A stretch of DNA of 43,261 nt, from contig JAYEGM010000082.1 in NCBI GenBank assembly GCA_034659075.1, positions 1 to 43,261 on the forward strand, written 5' to 3'. This stretch comes from BMS3Bbin11 sp034659075. GTDB lineage: Bacteria > Pseudomonadota > Gammaproteobacteria > BMS3Bbin11. The notes under the pieces were generated by a model. It was given only the letters and a program-made list of their open reading frames with translations. It ran no database searches and was not told the origin of the DNA. This document shows, in pieces, positions 34,411-42,399 of this stretch. The number at the start of each line of letters is the position of its first letter. Position 1 is the stretch's first letter. A program made the position numbers and the translations under genes.

Positions 34411-35291
34411 GCTGTCTGCCCTCCAGTCCTGCTGCGCGGAAAGCCCAGGACTTCCCGGCTGTCGTAATATGCCTGCGCAACAGCGCGTGAAAGATCACGA
34501 ATACGACCAATAAAACGTGCTCGCTCAGTGACGCTGATGGCCTTACGGGCATCCAGCAGATTAAAAGTATGCGAGGCCTTTAACACATAATCATAAGCAG
34601 GCAGGGGTAGGCGTGCCTCCAGCAACTGCCGGCTCTGGCGTTCATAATCATCGAAGTGCCGGAATAACATAGCGGTGTCGACATGCTCAAAGTTAAAGGC
34701 AGAAAATTCCACCTCATTCTCGTGGTAAATATCACCATAAGTCACATTATCTGTCCACGCCAGGTCAAACACATTGTTCACCCCCTGCAGATACATGGCA
34801 ATGCGCTCCAGGCCATAGGTAATCTCACCGGTGACCGGCCGGCAATCCAGCCCGCCAACCTGCTGAAAATAAGTGAATTGGGTCACCTCCATACCGTTCA
34901 GCCAGACCTCCCAACCCAGCCCCCAGGCACCCAGCGTCGGCGACTCCCAGTTATCTTCAACAAAACGGATATCGTGCTCCAGCGGATCCACGCCCAGTTG
35001 CTTCAGTGACTCCAGATAGAGATCCTGAATATCAATAGGAGAAGGCTTTAACACCACCTGAAACTGGTAGTAATGCTGCAGGCGGTTCGGGTTTTTCCCG
35101 TAACGTCCATCAGTCGGTCGCCGCGAAGGCTGTACATAAGCCGCACGCATAGGCTCAGGCCCGATAGAGTGCAGAAAAGTCGCCGGATGAAAAGTCCCAG
35201 CACCCACTTCCATATCATAGGGTTGCATAAGTGCACATCCCTGGTCTGCCCAGTACTGCTGTAATGTTAGAATTAGCTTTTGAAAAGTCAC
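34407..35291 (-). CDS. glyQ: Glycyl-tRNA synthetase alpha subunit
   Basis: Catalytic alpha subunit. 294 aa. Family blocks such as LQQYWADQGCALMQPYDMEV and TFHPATFLHSIGPEPM near the N-terminus and LGLGWEVWLNGMEVTQFTYF-type sequence in the middle are clear. It is the first gene of the operon glyQ-glyS-MazG-like-gmhB-plsC, with an extended -10 promoter 34 bp upstream and the composite repeat starting 72 bp upstream. Confidence 0.98.
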   Translation of the reverse strand: MTFQKLILTLQQYWADQGCALMQPYDMEVGAGTFHPATFLHSIGPEPMRAAYVQPSRRPTDGRYGKNPNRLQHYYQFQVVLKPSPIDIQDLYLESLKQLGVDPLEHDIRFVEDNWESPTLGAWGLGWEVWLNGMEVTQFTYFQQVGGLDCRPVTGEITYGLERIAMYLQGVNNVFDLAWTDNVTYGDIYHENEVEFSAFNFEHVDTAMLFRHFDDYERQSRQLLEARLPLPAYDYVLKASHTFNLLDARKAISVTERARFIGRIRDLSRAVAQAYYDSREVLGFPRSRTGGQTA

Positions 35292-35324
35292 GGCTTCATT
35301 TTTCTGGAAATCACAAAGCTTGCG

Positions 35325-35333
35325 ATTATATCA
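35325..35333 (-). promoter_or_regulatory. Extended -10 promoter of the glyQ operon
   Basis: The minus strand reads TGATATAAT (perfect TATAAT at 35325-35330 with the TGn extension). Transcription would start near 35318. A clear -35 is missing. It lies just outside the composite repeat, whose end begins at 35363. Confidence 0.55.
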
Positions 35334-35362
35334 GTCTATTGCTGGCGCGTGGAGTAGGGTGG

Positions 35363-36283
35363 TTTTTTTATTCTTGTGCTGGTGCACGGCTGATGATTTT
35401 GCCCTTAGTGAGCTAATTATTTTGCACTCGTGCTTGCACATAGCAGAGCATTTCGTCCTTCATGGACGAGTTACTTTATCTTTGCTTGCTCAAAGAAAAG
35501 TAACCAAAAGAAAGAGCACCCGCATGCATGCCCATATTAAAAACCAATATGGGTTCCCTGCGATGCTCGAATTAGCCGGCGGGGCGCGAACTCGGGCTAC
35601 GCCCTCAGACAGGCACACCCCGAAACCCCGGCTCATCCTGTGCTTCTCGGCAAGCCTGAACGGGACTTAAGATCAAAATCAAAAACAGGATCGGAAGTAA
35701 GATTGTGGGCCTTACAAATTCGAACAAAAACAACTGTGCGAATGAATTCACACCTACAGGAAAATTAATCGCATCATTGTTACACCACCCTAGTTTTGAT
35801 CTTTTGTCCTTAGTCTTTGACTTCCCACCCCCTTCTGGGTTGTCGAGCACTGGAAGGCTGGGCCGGAATAGCGCGGTGCCTGTCTGAGATTTGGCCAACA
35901 GTTCGCGTAAATATCAGAGAGCCTGGGTTAGCGACCCAAAGAGAGCTCGTACATAAGCACGCATTTATTCTCTATTTTTATCATTTCGTTGTTGACAGAG
36001 GGGAGTCCACATAAGCGCAGCGAGTTCGCCGCGCCCGGTTCAGGCTGAAGCGCGCAGAGCAGCCGCAGGCCAACACATCGGGGCGGCTTTTCTTTGGTTC
36101 TGTATAAATAATTCAAAAGACTAAATCCGCAGGAAGCGGATTTGAACAGTCGAAGACTGGCCCGGAGGGTGAAGGCCATGAATGGCCTGAATAAATGAAC
36201 CCACCCATAAAGGATGAAACACACGGACTAATTCAAGAAAGAAAATAAAAAAGAAAGAACAAGCCGTGCGCCAGCACAAAAAA
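35363..36283 (+). repeat. Composite dispersed repeat, right copy (complete)
   Basis: A ~920-bp stretch without a credible gene. Both ends carry related, inverted motifs: 35363-35391 reads TTGTGCTGGTGCACGGCT near its inner part, and 36262-36283 is AGCCGTGCGCCAGCACAAAA. Inside each end a hairpin with CGTCC/GGACG-type stem follows (35454-35468; decayed at 36201-36217). The right end and the end seen in the left copy at 560-640 align over about 85 bp. A 29-bp internal motif is intact at 35588-35616; its inverted partner is broken at 35876-35888 by extra DNA. The right end touches the mtgA stop codon. No transposase gene is present, so it is at most a non-autonomous element. Confidence 0.75.
35889..36010. 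other. Extra segment inside the right composite repeat
   Basis: About 120 bp present here but absent from the left copy, where the flanking sequences are joined by about 10 bp. It contains a small hairpin (TGGGT at 35924-35928, ACCCA at 35934-35938) and TTGACA-like sequence near 35992. Origin unknown; no ORF. Confidence 0.6.
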
Positions 36284-37024
36284 CTACTCCGACATTCTCC
36301 GGTAAACCGACTCGGCCCTGGCCGCAAAAGCCGGCGTGTAACGCCCGGGGTTATTATACGTTGGTGAAGGAAGACTGGCCGCAAGCTCGGCTGCCTGTCT
36401 TCTGTTTACCATCCACACCGGGCGACCCCAGTAATAATAGGAAGCTGCCTGCACACCAAATATCCCGGGCCCGAACTGCGCAACATTCAGATATAGTTCC
36501 AGTATTCTGTCCTTGGAAAGTCGCTTCTCCATCTGCCAGGTCAGTATAAGTTCATGCCATTTGCGCAGTAAGTTACGTTCATTGCTGAGGAAAAGATTTT
36601 TTACTGTTTGCTGGGAGATAGTACTGGCACCATAACGCACCTTCATGTGACTGAGGTTATAGTCCCAGGCATTCCTGATGGCTTTTAAGTCAAGCCCGCC
36701 ATGCTGATAAAAGCGGCCATCTTCTGCAATGATGACTGCCCTGCGCAGGATATAGGGAATATTTTTTAGCTCAACGGGATTCCAGCGCACTTCGGGCAGG
36801 CGAGAATCAATATTGGCCCGCTGCCGGTACTGGCGAATCAGACTGGACTCGGGCACAGCACCCTTTGCCAGCTTGTCCCAGTCCGGCCAGATGCCGGATA
36901 ACCAGTAAATATCTGCCAGCAAAAGACCGATGATAATAACGGCTAGCCATTTCAGCGACCGTTTAAACCACTTCTTGCCGGAGCCGGTTGATTGCTTAGC
37001 CGCGCGTTTGCGTTTTTTAGCCAT
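36284..37024 (-). CDS. mtgA: Monofunctional biosynthetic peptidoglycan transglycosylase
   Basis: Glycosyltransferase family 51 enzyme polymerising lipid II, anchored in the inner membrane. 246 aa, with a very basic N-terminus (MAKKRKRAAKQ), one membrane helix (about 28-45), and the catalytic motifs AEDGRFYQHGG (the first Glu), STISQQTVKNLFL, and RILELYLNVAQFGPGIFG. There is no transpeptidase domain. The stop TAG directly borders the terminal motif of the composite repeat. It follows purH by 24 bp. Confidence 0.96.
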   Translation of the reverse strand: MAKKRKRAAKQSTGSGKKWFKRSLKWLAVIIIGLLLADIYWLSGIWPDWDKLAKGAVPESSLIRQYRQRANIDSRLPEVRWNPVELKNIPYILRRAVIIAEDGRFYQHGGLDLKAIRNAWDYNLSHMKVRYGASTISQQTVKNLFLSNERNLLRKWHELILTWQMEKRLSKDRILELYLNVAQFGPGIFGVQAASYYYWGRPVWMVNRRQAAELAASLPSPTYNNPGRYTPAFAARAESVYRRMSE

Positions 37025-37048
37025 ACAATTACCGACCGTTACAGCATA

Positions 37049-38632
37049 CTAGTGCCGGAAATGTCTCATTCCGGTAAATACCATAGCAATGCCGTGCTCG
37101 TCTGCCGCGGCAATTACTTCATCGTCGCGCATAGAGCCGCCCGGCTGTATGACCGCTGTCACACCGACTTCTGCTGCGGCATCAAGACCATCCCTGAAAG
37201 GGAAAAAGGCATCCGAAGCGAGCACCGAACCTTCCACATTAAGCCCGGCATCGGCGGCTTTGATCGCTGCAATCCTGGCGCTGTAGACACGAGACATCTG
37301 CCCGGCACCAACGCCTATCGTCATACGGTCACGCCCATAAACAATGGCATTTGATTTAACATACTTGGCGACCTTCCAGGTAAATAGCAGATCTTCTATC
37401 TCACGCGCATCGGGTTTACGCTGAGTGACGATTTTCAAATCGTCAGCACCAATCATGCCCAGGTCACGATCCTGCACCAGCAAACCGCCACTCACACGTT
37501 TGAAGTCCAGCCCTGCAGTTGGCAGGTTCGACCACTGACCGCAGGCCAGTACACGTATATTTTTCTTAAGCGATAGAACTTCCTGTGCCTCTTCATCGAT
37601 CTCGGGCGCAATAATGACCTCAACGAACTGGCGATCAATGATGGCTTTTGCCGTGTGTGCATCCAGCGGCTGGTTGAAAGCGATGATACCGCCAAACGCC
37701 GAGGTGGGATCAGTACTGTAAGCATGATCATAAGCCGCGATGAGGCTATCAGCTTCCGCGACACCACAGGGGTTTGCATGCTTGACGATGACACAGGCAG
37801 GGCCATTGTTGTATGACTTGACACACTCTAGTGCGGCATCGGTGTCGGCCATATTGTTATAGGAAAGCTGTTTACCCTGATACTGCTTTGAAGTTGCAAC
37901 ACTGGCTTCAGAATATCCCTCTTCTACATAAAACGCTGCACGCTGGTGTGGATTCTCTCCATAGCGCATTTCCTGTACTTTCTTCACCTGTAAACTATAG
38001 GTACGCGGAAACTCCTCTTTTTCGCCGCTTGCTGGCAGGCAGCCAAAATAGTTGGCAATGGCGCCGTCATAACGTGCTGTATGCTCGAAGGTTTTAATCG
38101 CCAGGTCATAACGTGTGGCTTCAGACACACCCTCTTCATTATCGGCAATTTCATCGAGTATGCGTTGATAATCCGCGCTGTCAGTCAATACGGTGACTGC
38201 TTTATAATTCTTGGATGCGGCGCGCAGCATAGCCGGGCCGCCGATATCGATATTTTCAATGGCGGTTTCAAGATCAGTATCCGACCTGGCAACCGTCTTT
38301 TCAAACGGGTAAAGATTGACTACCAGTAAATCAATCGCCTGTATTCCATGTTCCTGCATAACGCCTTCATCAATACCGCGACGCCCCAGCAGACCGCCAT
38401 GTATCTTCGGGTGCAAGGTTTTGACACGTCCGTCCATCATTTCAGGGAAACCGGTATAAGATGATACTTCAACAACATCTATACCATTACCCAATAGCAG
38501 GCTGGCAGTACCGCCAGTTGAAAGAATTTCAATACCCTGCGCAGCAAGCGTGCTGGCAAATTCAACAATGCCTGATTTATCTGAAACGCTGATCAAAGCA
38601 CGCTTTATTACAATTCGGTTTTCTTCAGACAT
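37049..38632 (-). CDS. purH: Bifunctional AICAR formyltransferase/IMP cyclohydrolase
   Basis: Last two steps of IMP synthesis. 527 aa, usual size. The N-terminal IMP cyclohydrolase domain begins RALISVSDKSGIVEFA and has STGGTASLL and MDGRVKTLHPKIHGG; the C-terminal transformylase domain has KHANPCGVA and ends DAFFPFRDG and MVFTGMRHFRH. purD, often the next gene, is not here; mtgA follows. Confidence 0.98.
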   Translation of the reverse strand: MSEENRIVIKRALISVSDKSGIVEFASTLAAQGIEILSTGGTASLLLGNGIDVVEVSSYTGFPEMMDGRVKTLHPKIHGGLLGRRGIDEGVMQEHGIQAIDLLVVNLYPFEKTVARSDTDLETAIENIDIGGPAMLRAASKNYKAVTVLTDSADYQRILDEIADNEEGVSEATRYDLAIKTFEHTARYDGAIANYFGCLPASGEKEEFPRTYSLQVKKVQEMRYGENPHQRAAFYVEEGYSEASVATSKQYQGKQLSYNNMADTDAALECVKSYNNGPACVIVKHANPCGVAEADSLIAAYDHAYSTDPTSAFGGIIAFNQPLDAHTAKAIIDRQFVEVIIAPEIDEEAQEVLSLKKNIRVLACGQWSNLPTAGLDFKRVSGGLLVQDRDLGMIGADDLKIVTQRKPDAREIEDLLFTWKVAKYVKSNAIVYGRDRMTIGVGAGQMSRVYSARIAAIKAADAGLNVEGSVLASDAFFPFRDGLDAAAEVGVTAVIQPGGSMRDDEVIAAADEHGIAMVFTGMRHFRH

Positions 38633-38704
38633 GGTCCAATCCTGTTAAATTGTTTGCTATGTTTTATGCTGTCACTGTCCACGGCAACAGAGACCCGCTA
38701 TAGT

Positions 38705-38947
38705 CTAGATCAGGCCGTGATCACGCAGCTTCTTGCGCAAGGTATTACGGTTAATGCCTAGCATCTGCGCTGCCCGACACTGATTATTCTCGGCACGCTG
38801 CATGATGATCTCCAGCAGGGGTTTCTCAACCTGTGAAATTACCATATCATAAATATCCGCAGGAGCCTCGCCATTAAGGTCTTTTATATATTGCTTAAGT
38901 GAATCACTGACACAGGTAGCCAGAGGGCGCTTCTTTCTTTTACTCAT
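38705..38947 (-). CDS. fis: Fis-family DNA-binding protein
   Basis: Nucleoid-associated regulator Fis. 80 aa, shorter than the 98 of E. coli, but with the complete C-terminal helix-turn-helix (AAQMLGINRNTLRKKLRDHG at about residues 59-78). Its ATG overlaps the dusB stop by 4 bp, the classical dusB-fis operon; in enterics Fis levels peak in early growth. Confidence 0.95.
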   Translation of the reverse strand: MSKRKKRPLATCVSDSLKQYIKDLNGEAPADIYDMVISQVEKPLLEIIMQRAENNQCRAAQMLGINRNTLRKKLRDHGLI

Positions 38948-39927
38948 GCGGCGGCATCCCGTAAGTCTGCAGCTGTCAGAAAGGCTTCCACCATTGCCAG
39001 TTGCCCGGCAGATGATTCCACCTGCATAATTTCTCTTCTGAATTCATTACTGCTAAAAAAGCCCTTGCTGTACCAGGCAATATGCTTACGCGCCGTACGT
39101 ACGCCGGTATATTCTCCGTAAAAATCATAAAGTTCCTGCAGGTGTGTCAACAATACTTCCCTTACCTCGGAAATAGCAGGAGGCGGGAGCTGCCCGCCTG
39201 TATCAAGAAAATGGTTAATCTGGCTAAATATCCAGGGGTTGCCGCGTGCTGGCCGACCGATCATCAAGCCATCCGCTCCGGTAAATTCCAGCACTTCAGC
39301 GGCTTTTTCCGGGCTATCAATATCACCATTAGCGATGACAGGAATTCTTACCTGCTGTTTAACCAGGCGAATTGTTTCATATTCTGCTTCACCACGAAAA
39401 GCGCACTTGCGAGTACGCCCATGAACAGCAAGTGACTGTATGCCGGACTGTTCAGCTATCGCTGCAATGCGACAGGCATTTCGGCTGTCCGGATCCGTGC
39501 CGGTACGAATCTTCAGTGTCACAGGCACGTCAACACTGTTCACCACTTTTTCAAGAATCCGGGATACCAGATCTTCATTCGCAAGCAAAGCAGAACCTGC
39601 CTGTTTATTACAAACTTTCTTCGCCGGGCATCCCATATTGATATCGATGATATCTGCACCGGAGCGTACATTTTCCTGCGCCGCAAGCGCCAGTATGTCA
39701 GGGTCGGCACCTGCAATCTGTACCACCACCGGGCCCGGTTCCCCCTCATGGTTAATACGTTGACGGGTCTTTTTATTTTCCCACACCAGGGCATTAGCAC
39801 TGATCATTTCAGATACAGCCATGCCTGCGCCCAACGAGCGGCAAAGCTTGCGGAATGGTCGATCAGAAATTCCTGCCATCGGAGCAAGAACAAGCTGATT
39901 CGGCAATGTATACGGGCCGATCTGCAT
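38944..39927 (-). CDS. dusB: tRNA-dihydrouridine synthase B
   Basis: FMN enzyme reducing uridine 17 of tRNA D-loops by family. 327 aa. LAPMAGISDRPFR near the start, DINMGCPAKKVCNKQAGSAL with the catalytic Cys, VHGRTRKCAF, ANGDIDSPEKA and GLMIGRPARGNPWIF as the FMN phosphate site are all present. Confidence 0.97.
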   Translation of the reverse strand: MQIGPYTLPNQLVLAPMAGISDRPFRKLCRSLGAGMAVSEMISANALVWENKKTRQRINHEGEPGPVVVQIAGADPDILALAAQENVRSGADIIDINMGCPAKKVCNKQAGSALLANEDLVSRILEKVVNSVDVPVTLKIRTGTDPDSRNACRIAAIAEQSGIQSLAVHGRTRKCAFRGEAEYETIRLVKQQVRIPVIANGDIDSPEKAAEVLEFTGADGLMIGRPARGNPWIFSQINHFLDTGGQLPPPAISEVREVLLTHLQELYDFYGEYTGVRTARKHIAWYSKGFFSSNEFRREIMQVESSAGQLAMVEAFLTAADLRDAAA

Positions 39928-40051
39928 GTTGGAAATAGTATGTGGTATCCGTCGCCCTGATGTCTGTGCATTAGTAGCAAAGGATGGTTGTAAATTCAGT
40001 CTTTCAGAATATCAGATGATACCCTTATCCTGAAAGCCTGTAAAAGGACAA

Positions 40052-42244
40052 TTAGTCTGCCTGCTTCGATCTCTCCTGCCAGTTTTGACTAATAGGCCGC
40101 AACTCAAAACCGTCCACCCTGATTGAAGGTGTACGAAAACGTATATTTATATCGGCAGCATCATTAGGTTTCATCATCATAGGTGCCTCTTTTGCCAGGT
40201 AGTTATCCTGTGTAACGACACGACGACTAATCATATTTCCGGCTCGATCAGTCAGGGTCAGCTCAAGTACGGGAAAAGCCTGTGACCGGATATCACGATT
40301 GATCAGAATGCTGGACACCTTGAAACCGCCATCACGTCCGGTAAGCGGCGTTAACCTGCTTGATAGCTGTTCAATCTCACCTATATTCTGAATTTCGGGG
40401 ACAGTACAGCCAGCGATCATGCAACCCGCGTCCAGTACAGGTCTCAGCGGTGTTATACGCACCAGCTTATCCATGTAAAAATATCCGATCTGACCAAGCA
40501 GAGCAATAATCATCACGCCGACTGCGGCAATTAGTGAGTATTTACCAACCCATACAGGGAGCTCTGACTGATTCCTGCCACGATTCAGGCTTTGGATGAG
40601 CTGTGTTTGGTCATCAGCAATTGCTGGCTCTTTCCACGCCTTTTTCCGACCCAGGCCCGGCGATATCAGTTTTTTAAAAAAACCGCCAGCGGGCTTCGCT
40701 ATCTCATTATCGGTGCTTTCAGTAGAAGGCTCTTCATCCTCATCAGCCGCAAATAAGGCATCAGCCAGATCAATCCCAGCATCGGAACTAAGAGAAATTT
40801 CTTCTGTATGGCCTTTTTCCTCCTCTTCTTCGTCTCCGACCGCTGCTGCCGAGAGAGCAGACTCGATCTGCTCCTTGCTGATGTTGGCCTCCTCCAGCAT
40901 GGCATTTATTTCCATAGTGTCTTCGTAATTCATAGCAGACAATTCGCCTGGCTCGGGAAAATCATCAAGGCTATTAAATACCTCGTTCTCCTCGCCATCT
41001 TTCAATGAAATCGGAACATATGCCTCGTCAATCTCCTCTTCTTCGGATGTGATAAAAACGGATTCGTCAGGGTTTTCAGCCTCACTATCCTGAGGAAAAG
41101 CCTCGTCGGCTGTTTTCGGCAATGATTCGATAGAGAAAAACTCATCAGCATCTTCTGCCTTGCCTGTAACCGTCAAGATATCATCAGCAACAGCGCTTTT
41201 ACCCGGCTCTTGCAACTGCTCAGGGGAGATTTCCCCGTCTTCACCTTCATGCACAGGCAGCCCTTCACTGACCTCGGCCTCCGCTACAGAGGCCGCTGCC
41301 CACGCATCGTCCTCATCCCCCAGCAAGACATCATCTGTTCGTTCATTCTCTGCTTCAGGCTCACCCTCCAGCAAGGTATATTCTTCTGCCTCACCGGTCA
41401 CTGACTCGCTGCCTGCAGGCTCATCTACCTTAAATGATTCAGCAAGTATCGACGCGGCTTCATCATCAGAGAACACCGGCAGGTTTTCTTCGACATAATT
41501 TTCAGAGATTTCTACCGCGCTTGCGTCTTCAGGCATTGCCGACAGATCCGTCTCGTCATTATTTTCAAAGTCAGCCTCGCCGCCAGGCCACATGCTCTCT
41601 TCACTTAATGACCCCATAACAGGTTCATCATTAAATTCAGATCCCGGTGTTGAGGCATCCTGATCAAGTGAAGGAATTTCATCAGTGAATGAAGGTGTTT
41701 GCAGAATCGTCAAATCCTCTATGGGAGAGATTTCTCTTTCTGACTCTTCAGCATCCTCTTCATTCGTATCAAAATATAACAGGCTCTCCGCATTCTCATT
41801 TTTTTCATGTTCAGATGAGGTGTCATGAAAATCGTCCGGCTCAGGAAAAGGTTCCAGCTCAGTATCTGGTGTTAGATCGTTCGATGCACCAGCGTCTGAA
41901 TCTTGCAGGTGCGCTATCTCCCCCTGATCTTCTCTGCCGCCTTCAGCAGGCTGTTCAACATCGCTCGCGCTAGTGGCGGCAGTATCCACTGCCTGCTCCA
42001 CAATGCTGAATGTAAACCCTGACCCTGTACTCCCGCTGGCCGGTGAGCCTGTTAAGCTGGCATCATTATTTGTGCTGCTGCTGGCAGGCGGTTCGATAAA
42101 ATCCTTGCGAGGATCGTCAGTAAGATTCCAGCTTGAGTTAAAAACTGAGTAGCAATTACCACAGCGCACCAGACCCTCATGGGCTTTGATATCCTTGTCA
42201 GACACCATAAAGACAGACTGGCATTTCGGGCACTGTGTAAACAT
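40052..42244 (-). CDS. Zinc-ribbon and DUF3426 protein with a long acidic middle
   Basis: 730 aa membrane protein of unknown function in the usual place between prmA and dusB. An N-terminal MJ0042-type zinc ribbon has Cys5, Cys8, Cys28 and Cys31 (QCPKCQ ... VRCGNCYSVF). Then about 480 residues very rich in Asp, Glu and Ser with few hydrophobics, likely disordered. One membrane helix (about 571-590) is followed by the DUF3426 domain, with a Cys pair CMIAGC at about 608-613 and a beta-rich C-terminus (RTPSIRVDGFELRP). Family members are commonly shorter, so the acidic region is an expansion. Topology predicts cytoplasmic N-terminus and periplasmic C-terminus. Confidence 0.9.
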   Translation of the reverse strand: MFTQCPKCQSVFMVSDKDIKAHEGLVRCGNCYSVFNSSWNLTDDPRKDFIEPPASSSTNNDASLTGSPASGSTGSGFTFSIVEQAVDTAATSASDVEQPAEGGREDQGEIAHLQDSDAGASNDLTPDTELEPFPEPDDFHDTSSEHEKNENAESLLYFDTNEEDAEESEREISPIEDLTILQTPSFTDEIPSLDQDASTPGSEFNDEPVMGSLSEESMWPGGEADFENNDETDLSAMPEDASAVEISENYVEENLPVFSDDEAASILAESFKVDEPAGSESVTGEAEEYTLLEGEPEAENERTDDVLLGDEDDAWAAASVAEAEVSEGLPVHEGEDGEISPEQLQEPGKSAVADDILTVTGKAEDADEFFSIESLPKTADEAFPQDSEAENPDESVFITSEEEEIDEAYVPISLKDGEENEVFNSLDDFPEPGELSAMNYEDTMEINAMLEEANISKEQIESALSAAAVGDEEEEEKGHTEEISLSSDAGIDLADALFAADEDEEPSTESTDNEIAKPAGGFFKKLISPGLGRKKAWKEPAIADDQTQLIQSLNRGRNQSELPVWVGKYSLIAAVGVMIIALLGQIGYFYMDKLVRITPLRPVLDAGCMIAGCTVPEIQNIGEIEQLSSRLTPLTGRDGGFKVSSILINRDIRSQAFPVLELTLTDRAGNMISRRVVTQDNYLAKEAPMMMKPNDAADINIRFRTPSIRVDGFELRPISQNWQERSKQAD

Positions 42245-42339
42245 TATTGCATTGTACCTGTTAACGGCCTCTCAATTAATACATGAATATTTTTTTGAAT
42301 CCAGAACCTGGCTTATCCAGAGCAACAGGGCTAGCTAAA

Positions 42340-42387
42340 ATAAAGGAACCTCTGATCAGTTCGTGAACTGATCAGAGGTTCCTTTAT
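42340..42387 (-). terminator. Perfect 23-bp-arm palindrome after prmA, terminator-like
   Basis: 42340-42362 and 42365-42387 are exact reverse complements around two bases (arms with GGAACCTCTGATCAGTTC). It starts 13 bp after the prmA stop, and on the minus strand is followed by TTTAG-type T-rich sequence, so it can end prmA transcription. Its size and perfection also resemble a solo end of a mobile element. Confidence 0.65.
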
Positions 42388-42399
42388 ACTGTTTCCGGC

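Noticed and set aside
35605..36224. ORFs of 97 and 98 codons on the minus strand inside the right composite repeat
   Set aside because: They span the repeat's variable centre and the extra segment, so their sequence is not conserved with the left copy.
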